Positions 1 to 7,915 of a stretch of DNA of 64,000 nucleotides are shown here, piece by piece. The notes beneath the pieces are model-generated. The model saw only the letters and a program-made list of their open reading frames with translations, did not search any database and was not told the origin of the DNA. The stretch is from Deltaproteobacteria bacterium (GTDB lineage: Bacteria > Desulfobacterota > JAENJC01): assembly GCA_030646755.1 (NCBI GenBank), contig JAUSKU010000037.1, positions 1-64,000 on the forward strand. The letters run 5' to 3'. The position numbers were made by a program, and so were the translations under genes. Within the stretch, counting starts at the first letter, position 1. Each line of letters opens with the position of its first letter.

Positions 1-2
1 GA

Positions 3-128
3 GTTTTTGACAGCATTGATGCTCTTGAAAACAATTTATCGTCATCGTTACGGGAAATGGAGTTGGATAGCAAACGTGTGAAGTCTATTGTTGCTTGGCC
101 GTGGATTATTAATTCACTTATGAATTAG
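3..128 (+). CDS. C-terminal end of an unidentified protein (partial)
   Basis: An open frame enters from the left edge and stops at TAG 126-128, leaving 41 residues that end in VAWPWIINSLMN. The composition (acidic and polar residues, then a hydrophobic tail) looks coding, but no family is recognisable from so short a piece. It ends 50 bases before cbiM. The gap holds the cbiM ribosome site and shows no cobalamin-riboswitch B12-box-like sequence, so any such control would lie upstream of the window. Confidence 0.4.
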   Translation, partial: VFDSIDALENNLSSSLREMELDSKRVKSIVAWPWIINSLMN

Positions 129-178
129 AAATGGAATTACATGAAGGCCGGGGATTTTTGCTTTAAAGGAGTAGATAA

Positions 179-1222
179 ATGCTCAAGTATGTGATAAGTC
201 CATTATTCCTCATTAGTCTTACATTAGCGGCAACACCAGCCCATGCAATGCACCTTTCAGAGGGGATACTCCCTATGGGTTGGGCAGCTTTCTGGTATTT
301 AGTGGCTTTCCCATTTGTTGGATACGGTATTTACAAGGTTAAGGGCATTTCAAAGGAAGATATAACCATCAAACCAATGCTTGGGATGATGGGGGCAGCA
401 GTTTTTATCATTTCATGCATGCCCATACCTGTCCCAACAGCGGGGACATGCTCACATCCATGCGGAACAGGAATGGCCGCCATTCTGATCGGCCCGGTTC
501 TGAGCACCTTTGTTGCGTCTATCGCCCTTCTAATTCAGGCCCTCTTCCTTGCCCATGGCGGGATTACCACATGGGGGGCTGACATAGTATCCATGGGGAT
601 AGTAGGTTCTTTTTCGGCATACCTGACATTCAAAGGGATGAGAAAGGTTGGAATTGGTCTTGTTCCCTCAGCCTTTATAGCAGGTATCATTTCAGACTGG
701 GCTACCTATACTACAACATCTTTTGAGCTGGCCACGGCCCTTCAGGGTAAAGAATCATTGTGGCAGCTCTTTTCTACCATAATGATCGCCTTTATCCCTA
801 CCCAGCTTCCCCTGGGAATCCTGGAAGGGGCCATGACTGCCGGGATGGTGGCCTTTGTAATGAAGAGGAGGCCGGAGATACTGGAGAACCTGGGGGTTAT
901 CAAAGTTCAAGGGTTCAAGGGTTCAAGGGGTCAAGGGGTTGCATGCATAATTTTGCTGATCGCAATTACTCTGTCCCCTTTGAAAGCAACCGCAGAAGAA
1001 GGGAAATGGGCAGGGGTTGATGAGTCTGTGGTTGAGAGGGTTGCGAAGGAACATGGCAGGGAGGCATGGGAGCCTTTTATAAATACAGACCAGGGCGACC
1101 TTTTGCTCTTTGTTTTCCTTGTCGCCGGTGCCGTCGGCGGGTTTGTGATGGGGTATTACTGGCGGGGTTTGTTTGATTCTACTCAAAAAACGAAGCTACC
1201 GCAGAGACGCGGAGACGCGTAG
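179..1222 (+). CDS. cbiM: Cobalt ECF transporter substrate-binding membrane subunit CbiM with CbiN-like C-terminal part
   Basis: Substrate-capture (S) component of the cobalt/nickel energy-coupling-factor importer in the inner membrane, working with CbiQ and CbiO just downstream. The N-terminus is a signal peptide ending ATPAHA before MHLSEG, the histidine-containing start typical of mature CbiM. Several membrane helices follow, with the conserved PIPVPTAGTCSHPCGTG stretch near residues 82-98. After residue 260 comes a periplasmic segment (GVDESVVERVAKEHG) and a last helix resembling the CbiN-like extension common in 340-residue CbiM proteins. Start ATG 179 has AAAGGAG upstream. Two oddities: four tandem octamers GTTCAAGG (905-936) encode the basic linker VQGFKGSRGQG between the CbiM and CbiN-like parts, and the extreme C-terminus (LPQRRGDA) is encoded by a dispersed ACCGCAGAGACGC-type repeat. 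Confidence 0.93.
   Translation: MLKYVISPLFLISLTLAATPAHAMHLSEGILPMGWAAFWYLVAFPFVGYGIYKVKGISKEDITIKPMLGMMGAAVFIISCMPIPVPTAGTCSHPCGTGMAAILIGPVLSTFVASIALLIQALFLAHGGITTWGADIVSMGIVGSFSAYLTFKGMRKVGIGLVPSAFIAGIISDWATYTTTSFELATALQGKESLWQLFSTIMIAFIPTQLPLGILEGAMTAGMVAFVMKRRPEILENLGVIKVQGFKGSRGQGVACIILLIAITLSPLKATAEEGKWAGVDESVVERVAKEHGREAWEPFINTDQGDLLLFVFLVAGAVGGFVMGYYWRGLFDSTQKTKLPQRRGDA
905..936 (+). repeat. Four tandem octamers inside cbiM
   Basis: GTTCAAGG x3 followed by GGTCAAGG, 32 bp. It lies in frame between the CbiM and CbiN-like parts (about residues 243-253). It parallels the four-unit heptamer arrays elsewhere in the window. Confidence 0.85.
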
Positions 1223-1233
1223 AAACTGACAGA

Positions 1234-1295
1234 GCTAAGCGATTTACACAATGAAAATCATAAAATATCAGTGTGAAACTGTGTCAAAATAATCA
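1234..1295 (+). repeat. Dispersed AT-rich intergenic repeat (ATATCAGTGTGAAACTGTGTC type)
   Basis: This gap between cbiM and cbiQ contains ATTTACACAATGAAAATC and ATCAGTGTGAAACTGTGTC. Close relatives occur at 9921-9990 and, inverted, at 52955-53036. No coding potential. Confidence 0.6.
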
Positions 1296-1306
1296 TTTGA
1301 GGTTCT

Positions 1307-1921
1307 ATGTTTTCCGAAGCCTTTTCAGACATATATGCAAAGAGGGACAATAGCCTAACCAGGGCGGATGCCAGGATTAAAGTAGTTTTTGCAGTTGTCC
1401 TTCTTCTCCTGAATCTTTGGGGAGGCACTGCCCTATCTCTCTTCATCTTTGCCGGTTCTCTTTTGACGCTGATTTATCTGAGGATTCCGGCAAAAACCCT
1501 TTTAATCAGGCTTTTAGAGCCTTTTGGTGTTGCAGGGGTAGTAATCCTTGTGAAGCTGTATTTTATAGGTTGGTCCGGTCTTCCAGAAGGTTTGGCGATA
1601 GCATCCCGGATACTTGGGGCCGTTTCCTTAATATTGCTCTTAAGCATGACCACCCCCGTTGATGCCCTGTTAAAGGCCCTTTCATGGTTTCGGGTCCCCC
1701 GGACATGGACAGATGTCGCCCTTCTGACTTATCGCTATATTTTTGTCCTCCTTGAGGATGCCTATGTTGTTTACTCCGCCCAACGAGTGAGACTCGGGTA
1801 TCTGGGAATTGGACGCTCTTTCCAATCCCTCGGAACCCTGGCAGGAGCCATAGTCATAAGAGCCTATGATCAGGCGATGGCCACTTCTCAGGCTATGAGG
1901 CTCAGGGGGTATGCCGGATGA
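1307..1921 (+). CDS. cbiQ: Cobalt ECF transporter transmembrane coupling protein CbiQ
   Basis: T component that couples the CbiO ATPase to CbiM during cobalt import. The 204 residues contain several hydrophobic helices and the family's coupling-helix motif near the C-terminus (SQAMRLRGY, around residues 193-201). Slightly short for CbiQ (usually 220-260), with little sequence beyond the second coupling motif. Start ATG 1307 has GAGG a few bases upstream. The stop overlaps the CbiO start (ATGA), so the two are translationally coupled. Confidence 0.9.
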   Translation: MFSEAFSDIYAKRDNSLTRADARIKVVFAVVLLLLNLWGGTALSLFIFAGSLLTLIYLRIPAKTLLIRLLEPFGVAGVVILVKLYFIGWSGLPEGLAIASRILGAVSLILLLSMTTPVDALLKALSWFRVPRTWTDVALLTYRYIFVLLEDAYVVYSAQRVRLGYLGIGRSFQSLGTLAGAIVIRAYDQAMATSQAMRLRGYAG

Positions 1922-2766
1922 GCCTGATAGAAGCAAAAAATATTTCTTATACCTATCCTGACGGAAGCAAGGCGCTGCAAGATGTGAGCCTTAAGGTTGA
2001 AAAAGGGGAATTTGTCGGCCTTCTGGCATCCAACGGCTCAGGAAAGACTACCCTTCTTCGCTGCCTGAACGCTCTCATCAAGCCCCAGGCCGGTGAAGTT
2101 GCAATAGACGGGGAAGCGATTGCATCTCTTCCTCAAAAAGTGCTTTTCCAACGGATAGGCATGGTCTTCCAGAACCCCAATGACCAGCTATTTGCCTCAA
2201 CTGTTGCGGAGGATGTGGCATTCGGTCCTTCCAATATGGGATTGCCAAAGGATGAGGTAAAGGCGCGGGTTGAAGATTCCTTAAAAGCTGTGGGTATGGA
2301 TGACCTTGGAAAAAAGTCAATCCATAATCTCTCTTTCGGACAGCAGAAAAGGGTATGTATCGCCGGGGCTCTGGCCATGCATCCAGAGGTACTATTGCTG
2401 GATGAGCCTACCGCAGGACTTGATCCCATGGGAGAGCACAAGATAATGGAGCTTTTGCTGAAGTTAAACAACGAACGGGGTCTTACCATAGTAATGGCAA
2501 CCCATATGGTGGACATGGTCCCGCTCTTTATCAACAGGATATATATCCTGAGCCGCGGGAAGGTTTTGAGAGAGGGAACGCCTGAGAAGGTCTTTTCAGA
2601 CCCGGAGATGATAAGGGATGCAAAGCTGAGGCTCCCGATGATTGCAGAACTTATTGAGCTTATGAAGCGTGAGGACGGGATACATTTTGATAGAACACCG
2701 TTGACCATTGGCGAAGCAAGGCGGGAGTTGGTAAAGATGATAACGCTGAGGGAGTTGAAGAGGTGA
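1918..2766 (+). CDS. cbiO: Cobalt ECF transporter ATP-binding protein CbiO
   Basis: ABC ATPase powering cobalt uptake on the cytoplasmic face. Walker A is ASNGSGKTT (about residues 37-45), the Q-loop is in GMVFQNPNDQ, the signature is LSFGQQKR (about 141-148), and Walker B plus D-loop is LLLDEPTAGLDP, followed by the H-loop ATHMVDM. Walker A has Ala-Ser in place of the more usual Gly-Pro before NGSGK and Thr instead of Ser after Lys-Thr; both are tolerated. 282 residues is the normal length. It overlaps cbiQ upstream by 4 bp and cbiD downstream by 4 bp (GTGA). Confidence 0.94.
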   Translation: MSLIEAKNISYTYPDGSKALQDVSLKVEKGEFVGLLASNGSGKTTLLRCLNALIKPQAGEVAIDGEAIASLPQKVLFQRIGMVFQNPNDQLFASTVAEDVAFGPSNMGLPKDEVKARVEDSLKAVGMDDLGKKSIHNLSFGQQKRVCIAGALAMHPEVLLLDEPTAGLDPMGEHKIMELLLKLNNERGLTIVMATHMVDMVPLFINRIYILSRGKVLREGTPEKVFSDPEMIRDAKLRLPMIAELIELMKREDGIHFDRTPLTIGEARRELVKMITLRELKR

Positions 2767-3938
2767 GCCCTGTAAGGCCATTACGTCACGGCTACACCAC
2801 AGGTTCCTGTGCAGCAGCAGCTTCCAAGGCCGCTATTTTAGCCCTTTTGCGTCAGGAAGATATAAAAGAGGTAGAGATAACCTTGCCGAGAGGTGAAAGA
2901 GTTACTTTTCATGTTCATTCTTGCGCCTTTGATAAAGAATCTGCAACGTGCTCGGTTATAAAGGATGCAGGGGATGACCCGGATGTGACAAACGGGGCGG
3001 AGATAGTTGCTACAGTCGGCAGTCAGAGCGTAGGGTGGGCTGTGCCCACCGATTCGGAACTTAAAAAAGCATTTCAGTTCATGGTTAGCGAATTAGAGAT
3101 TACGGTTTTCGGTGGTAAGGGGGTTGGAACAATTACAAAACCTGGCCTTGCACTGCCTGTTGGTGAGCCTGCCATCAATCCTGTGCCAAGAAAAATGATA
3201 ACCCAGGCCGTTCAAGAAGCTTTGAATTTACATCTCACGTCTCACGCCTCACGTCTCACGGTTATTATCTCCGTCCCTGACGGTGAGATGATTGCCAAGG
3301 GGACACTAAACGAGCGCCTTGGGATAATGGGCGGGATCTCCATACTCGGAACTACCGGCATCGTAAAGCCCATATCCACAAAGGCATGGGCTGATACAAT
3401 AAGCGTTGCCCTTGATGTGGCAAAGGCTGCCGGACTTGAAGAGGTTGTTCTGACCACGGGGCGCACCAGCGAGCAGGTCGCCATGGAGAGGTTGAAGCTT
3501 CCATCCGAGGCCTATATCCAGATGGGAGACCATGTTGGTTATTCCCTCAAAGAGTGCGTGAAAAAAGGTTTCAAGATGGTCACATTAGCTGGACAGTTCG
3601 GGAAGTTTACCAAGATAGCTTCTGGTGAGTTCGAGACAAATGTAAGGGACTCGACCCTGGAGTTGAAGACCCTTTCCGACATTATCCTGCAATCATTGTC
3701 ATCCCATCAGATCGATCCTACAAGGGCTGAAACAGTTGCGAAGATGGTAAATGGCGCAAATACGGCCCGACAGGCATATTCCATTATAAGGGATGAAGGG
3801 ATGGAGGAGGTCATAGAGACCGTGTGCAGGAAGGTTTGTGAAAATTCAGTTAACTTTATCAAGAATAACGGCCTTGACCCAATAGACATTGATTGCATAT
3901 TGGTTGGATACGAAGGGGAGATTGTCTTTGCAGTCTAA
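2763..3938 (+). CDS. cbiD: Cobalt-precorrin-5B C1-methyltransferase CbiD
   Basis: Adds the C1 methyl group during anaerobic ring contraction in cobalamin synthesis. Family hallmarks are RHGYTTGSCAAAA at the N-terminus, the KDAGDDPDVTNG stretch (about residues 67-78) and VTLAGQFGKFTKIA (about 276-289). GTG start 2763 overlaps the cbiO stop. Two repeat-derived insertions keep the frame open. A REP-like palindrome at 3030-3050 encodes SVGWAVPT between GAEIVATVG and the next conserved block. Four TCTCACG-type heptamers at 3233-3260 encode LTSHASRL between the QEALNLH helix and the VIISVPDGE strand. Both fall in loops by family comparison from memory; activity is therefore probably retained. Confidence 0.93.
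   Translation: MSPVRPLRHGYTTGSCAAAASKAAILALLRQEDIKEVEITLPRGERVTFHVHSCAFDKESATCSVIKDAGDDPDVTNGAEIVATVGSQSVGWAVPTDSELKKAFQFMVSELEITVFGGKGVGTITKPGLALPVGEPAINPVPRKMITQAVQEALNLHLTSHASRLTVIISVPDGEMIAKGTLNERLGIMGGISILGTTGIVKPISTKAWADTISVALDVAKAAGLEEVVLTTGRTSEQVAMERLKLPSEAYIQMGDHVGYSLKECVKKGFKMVTLAGQFGKFTKIASGEFETNVRDSTLELKTLSDIILQSLSSHQIDPTRAETVAKMVNGANTARQAYSIIRDEGMEEVIETVCRKVCENSVNFIKNNGLDPIDIDCILVGYEGEIVFAV
3030..3050 (+). repeat. REP-like palindrome inside cbiD (+ orientation)
   Basis: TAGGGTGGGCTGTGCCCACC preceded by G. Perfect 7-bp stem GGTGGGC/GCCCACC with a 3-nt loop. In frame, encodes SVGWAVPT. Confidence 0.9.
3233..3260 (+). repeat. Four tandem heptamers inside cbiD
   Basis: TCTCACG, TCTCACG, CCTCACG, TCTCACG: exactly 28 bp, in frame. 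The same heptamer type recurs at 48815-48842 between nuoK and nuoL and, inverted, at the end of cbiG (7854-7874). Confidence 0.88.
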
Positions 3939-5199
3939 GGTATTCATAGTCGGGATGGGGGTTGAAGGGAAGGAGAGCCTTTCAAAAAAATCTCTTGAGC
4001 TTGTTCAATCTGCAAGCCTTCTAATAGGCGGTGAGCGCCATCTCGATGAGTTCCCTGAATTTAAGGGGGAAAGGTTTGTCCTGAAGGCCAATCTTAAAGA
4101 GATGCTTGGATGCATAACTCCCCCCAACCCCCTCTTTACTAAAGAGGGGGTGACAGGGGGGGGAGTTGTAGTCCTCGCCTCCGGCGACCCTGGTCTTTTT
4201 GGCATTGCCGATTACCTGATAAGAAATCTTGGAAGGGATGAAGTAGAGATAATTCCCAATGTCAGCGCCATGCAGTGGGCCTTTGCAAAGGCAAAGGTAA
4301 GCTGGAACGATGCCAGGATAGTAAGCAGCCATGGGCGCGGTATGGACAAGGTGTTAGAAGCTGCCAGAGAGGCTGAAAAGATTGGGATATTCACGAGCAA
4401 CGGAGATGAGCCTTCCGAGATTGCTAAACTCCTGATTGATAATGGTTTGAAAGATTTTACTGCATACATATGTGAAGACCTGGGGATGGAGACCGAGAAG
4501 GTTTCTGAGATGCCTGTTTCAGAGATAGTTGGAAAGTCATTTGCTGCGCTGAATGTGATGGTACTTTTAAGGCAGTGGTCAGTGGTCAGTGATCAGGGGT
4601 CAGTCAAAGATGCTGAAAAATTCAAAACTCTCTTTGGTCTTCCCGACTCAGATTTTACCCACTCCAAAGGCCTTATCACAAAGCAGGAGATTAGGGCTGT
4701 AACTCTTGCTAAACTGGGGCTGAGGGATGACAGTGTTGTTTGGGATATCGGGGCAGGTTCTGGTTCTGTGGGAATCGAGGCTGCAAGGCTGGCGAGGAAT
4801 GGCAAGGTCTTTGCCATTGAGAAGGAGCCGGAGCGAGTGGCCAATATCCGAGAGAATCTGAAAAAATTCGAGGTTAACAATCTTTATGTCTTTGAAGGAA
4901 AGGCCCCTCAAGGACTTGAAAGCTTCGCAGACCCTGACGCCGTCTTCATCGGTGGCAGCGGTGGGAATATCTCTGATATCCTTGATGTTGTGAAAAGAAG
5001 GCTTAGGCCTTCCGGTCGAATAGTCATCAATGCCATAACCCTTGAAACCCTCCATGAGGCTACGACCGGCTTGAAGGAAAGAGGGTTTGATGTGGATGTG
5101 GTAAGTCTCAACATTGCAAGGAGCAAGGATTTGGTAGGGATGAAGATGTTCGAGGCGGAGAATCCTGTTTTTATAATAATTGGAAGCAAGGCATCTTAA
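3928..5199 (+). CDS. cbiET: Precorrin-6Y/cobalt-precorrin-7 methyltransferase-decarboxylase, CbiE-CbiT fusion
   Basis: The N-terminal CbiE domain (about residues 1-210, SAM-dependent corrin methylase with VGMGVEG and LASGDPGLFG) methylates C5. The C-terminal CbiT domain (about 230-420, Rossmann methylase with VWDIGAGSGSVGIEAA and FIGGSGG) methylates C15 and decarboxylates the C12 acetate. Start TTG 3928 is preferred because AAGGGGAG lies 7 bases upstream; it overlaps the cbiD end. Two repeat insertions are in frame. A 52-bp palindrome at 4116-4167 encodes TPPNPLFTKEGVTGGG in the loop before LASGDP. Four heptamers at 4573-4600 encode QWSVVSDQGSV in the linker between the two domains. Confidence 0.93.
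   Translation: MQSKVFIVGMGVEGKESLSKKSLELVQSASLLIGGERHLDEFPEFKGERFVLKANLKEMLGCITPPNPLFTKEGVTGGGVVVLASGDPGLFGIADYLIRNLGRDEVEIIPNVSAMQWAFAKAKVSWNDARIVSSHGRGMDKVLEAAREAEKIGIFTSNGDEPSEIAKLLIDNGLKDFTAYICEDLGMETEKVSEMPVSEIVGKSFAALNVMVLLRQWSVVSDQGSVKDAEKFKTLFGLPDSDFTHSKGLITKQEIRAVTLAKLGLRDDSVVWDIGAGSGSVGIEAARLARNGKVFAIEKEPERVANIRENLKKFEVNNLYVFEGKAPQGLESFADPDAVFIGGSGGNISDILDVVKRRLRPSGRIVINAITLETLHEATTGLKERGFDVDVVSLNIARSKDLVGMKMFEAENPVFIIIGSKAS
4116..4167 (+). repeat. CCCCTC-type palindrome inside cbiET
   Basis: Arms AACTCCCCCC and GGGGGGAGTT enclose the inner stem CCCCCTCTTT-ACT-AAAGAGGGGG. Related to the GC-rich palindromes at 9089, 39263, 43318, 46678, 51198, 57472 and 61062. The reading frame stays open through it. 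Confidence 0.85.
4573..4600 (+). repeat. Four tandem CAGTGGT-type heptamers inside cbiET
   Basis: CAGTGGT, CAGTGGT, CAGTGAT, CAGGGGT, then CAG; 28 bp in frame between the CbiE and CbiT domains. Same unit type as in cbiF, cbiP, copA and at 18274-18301. Confidence 0.88.
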
Positions 5200-5287
5200 C
5201 CACAAAGTACACGAAGGACACAAAGAAAGATATTAGGATATAGAATAAAGCCTTTCTTGGTGAACTTTGTGATCTTTGTGGTGAAAT
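5198..5287 (+). repeat. Intergenic inverted repeat, CACAAAG type
   Basis: AACCACAAAGTACACGAAGG starts at the cbiET stop, and CTTTGTGATCTTTGTGGTGA lies in inverted orientation about 65 bases later. Together they fill the gap between cbiET and cbiL. A second copy at 9889-10020 has another repeat nested in it. Confidence 0.8.
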
Positions 5288-5307
5288 AGTTTTTTGCTTG
5301 AGGGAAA

Positions 5308-6024
5308 ATGAAAAAAATAGGCAAATTATACGGAATAGGTGTCGGCCCAGGTGACCCGGAGCTTTTGACTCTGAAGGCTGTGAGGATACTGAGAGAGGCT
5401 GATGTTGTGGCCATTCCTAAATCGAAAGAGGAATCGGACAGCATCGCCCTTTCTATCGTTAAGGGTGCCGTCGATCTTTCAAGCAAAGAGACCCTCGAAC
5501 TTATGTTCCCCATGACCAAGGATAAAGAGGTTCTCAGAAAGGCAAGGGAAGAGGCTGCCCTTTCGATTACCGAAAGGCTTAAGGCAGGAAAGGATGTAGC
5601 ATGTATAACCCTCGGTGACCCCATGTTTTACAGCACATTCAGCTATCTGATACCGCTGGTAAGAGAAAGGCTTCCAAAGGTAGGAATAGAGATAGTTCCG
5701 GGTATCTCATCCGTCATGGCTTCTGCGGCTCTTACCGTTACACCGCTGACGGAGGCCGACGAGAGGATTGCTGTGATACCGGCTACATACGAATCGGAAA
5801 AGTTAAAAGACATTCTAAGAGATTTTGATACAGTTGTGCTGATGAAGGTGAACAGGGTATTTGATAAGATTCTTGGGCTGTTGGAAGAGCTGGGTTTGAA
5901 AGAAAATGCCGTGTTTATTGAGAGATGCGGTGGAAAAAATCAGCGGGTTGTTAATAGCCTGGATAGTCTGAAGGGCGAAAAGCTGGATTATCTGTCTATG
6001 GTGATAGTGAAGAGGGGATCATGA
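5308..6024 (+). CDS. cbiL: Cobalt-precorrin-2 C20-methyltransferase CbiL
   Basis: SAM-dependent corrin/uroporphyrin methylase (TP-methylase fold) that methylates C20 of cobalt-factor II. The N-terminal glycine-rich loop YGIGVGPGDPELLT (about residues 9-22) and TLGDPMFYSTF (about 98-108) are the SAM-binding and substrate loops. VPGISSVMASAA is the conserved central motif. 238 residues is the normal length and no insertion is apparent. ATG 5308 follows GAGGGAAA. The stop overlaps the cbiF ATG by 4 bp. CobI of the aerobic route is the alternative, but the surrounding cbi set favours CbiL. Confidence 0.93.
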   Translation: MKKIGKLYGIGVGPGDPELLTLKAVRILREADVVAIPKSKEESDSIALSIVKGAVDLSSKETLELMFPMTKDKEVLRKAREEAALSITERLKAGKDVACITLGDPMFYSTFSYLIPLVRERLPKVGIEIVPGISSVMASAALTVTPLTEADERIAVIPATYESEKLKDILRDFDTVVLMKVNRVFDKILGLLEELGLKENAVFIERCGGKNQRVVNSLDSLKGEKLDYLSMVIVKRGS

Positions 6025-6812
6025 AAAATTCAGAGCCCTCAGTTTATTTCATCGGCGCCGGTCCAGGTGACCCTGAACTGATTACGGTCAAGGGGATGAA
6101 GGCCGTTGAAAGGGCCGATATTGTCGTATATGCGGGCTCTTTGGTTAGCGAAAGGGTACTGGATTACGCAAAGAAGGGTGCCGAGATACACAACAGTGCC
6201 TCCATGAACCTTGAAGAGACTACGAAGGTCATAATAGACGGAGTGAAGGCCGGGAAGAAGGTGGCAAGAGTCCATACGGGCGATCCGTCTTTATATGGGG
6301 CCATTCTGGAGCAGATAGCTCCGCTGGAAGAGGCTGGGATCTCTTATGAGATTATCCCCGGCGTGTCATCTGCCTTTGCATCCGCTGCATATCTGAAGGC
6401 TGAACTGACTCTGCCGGAGGTCTCTCAGACAGTGATATTTACGAGGGTTGAGGGAAGGACTCCTGTTCCAGAAAAGGAAAGGCTTTCGGAGCTTGCTAAG
6501 CACAGGGCCACTATCTGCATCTTTTTGAGCGTTGGGATGATTGACAAGGTGGTTTCGGAACTGTTGCAGGGATATCCCGAAGATACACCGGTGGCTGTCG
6601 TCGAGAGGGTCTCGTGGCCTGATGAAAGGGCAATTACAGGGACACTCAAGGATATAGCTCAAAAAATTAAGGATGCAGGAATCAAGAAGCAGGCTATGAT
6701 TATTGTAGGGGATGTTTTAAAATCAGTGGTCAGTGGTCAGGGTTCAGGGGTCAGGGCAAAATCAAAACTTTACGATAAAGAGTTTGAGCATGGTTATCGG
6801 GAAAAGAAATGA
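6021..6812 (+). CDS. cbiF: Cobalt-precorrin-4 C11-methyltransferase CbiF
   Basis: Corrin methylase that methylates C11. Motifs are FIGAGPGDPELIT (about residues 10-22), the YAGSLV substrate loop, HTGDPSLYGA (about 89-98) and IPGVSSAFASAA. The family's characteristic C-terminal tail SKLYD-x-EF-x-HGYR is present but separated from the last strand (IIVGDVL) by SVVSGQGSGVRA, encoded by four heptamers (6724-6751). The insertion is therefore recognisable by homology on both sides. ATG 6021 overlaps the cbiL stop, and the stop overlaps cbiG. Confidence 0.94.
   Translation: MKNSEPSVYFIGAGPGDPELITVKGMKAVERADIVVYAGSLVSERVLDYAKKGAEIHNSASMNLEETTKVIIDGVKAGKKVARVHTGDPSLYGAILEQIAPLEEAGISYEIIPGVSSAFASAAYLKAELTLPEVSQTVIFTRVEGRTPVPEKERLSELAKHRATICIFLSVGMIDKVVSELLQGYPEDTPVAVVERVSWPDERAITGTLKDIAQKIKDAGIKKQAMIIVGDVLKSVVSGQGSGVRAKSKLYDKEFEHGYREKK
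6724..6751 (+). repeat. Four tandem CAGTGGT-type heptamers inside cbiF
   Basis: CAGTGGT, CAGTGGT, CAGGGTT, CAGGGGT (28 bp), followed by CAGGG. In frame just before the conserved SKLYD tail (about residues 235-244). Confidence 0.88.
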
Positions 6813-7870
6813 AGACAGCCATAATCACCCTTACCAAGGGCAGTGTAGAGCTTGGCCTCAGACTCCATGAAAGGTTGACGGGTTCCGAGCTTTTTCTCCC
6901 TGAGAAGCACAGAGATATGGCCGACGGGAAGGGTATGACCTTTACCGAGATAAAGGATGCTGCTGAGAAGGCGTTTTCCGAATATGGCGGGCTGGTCTTT
7001 ATAATGGCTACGGGCATAGTGGTAAGGATTATTGCCCCATTTATAAAAGGGAAGGACGTGGACCCTGCTGTGGTAGTCATGGATGAGGCAGGGAGGTTTG
7101 CCGTCTCTCTTTTGTCAGGGCATTTGGGCGGGGCCAATGAACTGGCCAGAGAGGTAGCCAAACATACAGGAGCAATACCTGTCATTACTACTGGAACGGA
7201 TGTTTGCAACAAGCCTTGTGCCGAGGATATCGCAAGGGAACTGGATTGTGAGATAGAGAATGTTACAGGGATAAAGAAGATCAACAGCGCTTTTCTGCAT
7301 GACGAGCAAGTAGCTATAAACCTTCCAGCAGGAGAGAGGGAGGCCATTGCCGGTTGTGGTAACTTTATTTTCTTCGACACGTTGAATGAGCTTCTTGCTT
7401 CAGATTGTCCGGCCCGCATTGCAGTAACCAACAGGATAATTCCTGATATTCTTGAAAACTGTCTTGCATTCAGGCCGAAGAATCTTGTTGTTGGGATAGG
7501 ATGCAACCGGAATTCCTCGGCAGAAGAGGTAGAGGATGTGATCTGTACGGTGTTGAAGGATGCAGGACTTTCAAAAAAGAGCATCCGCAACCTGGCGACT
7601 ATTGATGTAAAAAATGATGAGGTTGGATTGCTGAACTATGCAAAAAAATATGACCTCACGATAGATTTTTTTAATAAAGAGGAGTTGGAGAAGGAGAAGC
7701 TGGTGACCCCCCCTTCCCTGCATGTCATAGAGGCTGTGGGAGTTGGTGGCGTTTGTGAACCAGCGGCCATGCTGAGTGCGAGGGCCTCAAATCTTCTGGT
7801 AAACAAAGTAAAGTCGGGGAACGTAACGATGGCGGTGGCAGAATGCTGTGAAGCGTTAGACGTGAGATGA
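6809..7870 (+). CDS. cbiG: Cobalt-precorrin-5A hydrolase CbiG
   Basis: Opens the delta-lactone of cobalt-precorrin-5A with loss of acetaldehyde, the ring-contraction step. The N-terminal domain has FIMATGIVVRIIAP and LLSGHLGGANELA (about residues 97-109). The C-terminal domain has VGIGCNRNSSAEEVE (about 228-242) and the GVGGVCEPAAMLSA motif near residue 320. ATG 6809 overlaps the cbiF stop by 4 bp. The last codons and stop (LDVR, TGA) fall in an inverted copy of the TCTCACG heptamer array (7854-7874), which runs directly into a REP-like palindrome, so the native C-terminus may have been replaced. Confidence 0.93.
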   Translation: MKTAIITLTKGSVELGLRLHERLTGSELFLPEKHRDMADGKGMTFTEIKDAAEKAFSEYGGLVFIMATGIVVRIIAPFIKGKDVDPAVVVMDEAGRFAVSLLSGHLGGANELAREVAKHTGAIPVITTGTDVCNKPCAEDIARELDCEIENVTGIKKINSAFLHDEQVAINLPAGEREAIAGCGNFIFFDTLNELLASDCPARIAVTNRIIPDILENCLAFRPKNLVVGIGCNRNSSAEEVEDVICTVLKDAGLSKKSIRNLATIDVKNDEVGLLNYAKKYDLTIDFFNKEELEKEKLVTPPSLHVIEAVGVGGVCEPAAMLSARASNLLVNKVKSGNVTMAVAECCEALDVR

Positions 7871-7893
7871 GAGTAGGGTGGGCTGTGCCCACC
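7854..7893 (+). repeat. Heptamer array joined to a REP-like palindrome at the cbiG end
   Basis: CGTTAGA, CGTGAGA, TGAGAGT (complement of the TCTCACG type) run into TAGGGTGGGCTGTGCCCACC at 7874-7893. The array covers the cbiG stop codon; the palindrome fills most of the cbiG-cbiH gap. Confidence 0.8.
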
Positions 7894-7915
7894 ATTTAAA
7901 ATTCGGGAGGCTTTG

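Noticed and set aside
129..178. Cobalamin riboswitch upstream of cbiM
   Set aside because: Only 50 bases precede the gene within the window and none resembles the B12 box; any riboswitch would be outside.
4573..4604. Heptamer arrays as phase-variation switches
   Set aside because: Loss or gain of one 7-bp unit would shift the frame, but all arrays seen are in the open state, units have diverged, and the genes are housekeeping enzymes. This is not the usual phase-variable set.
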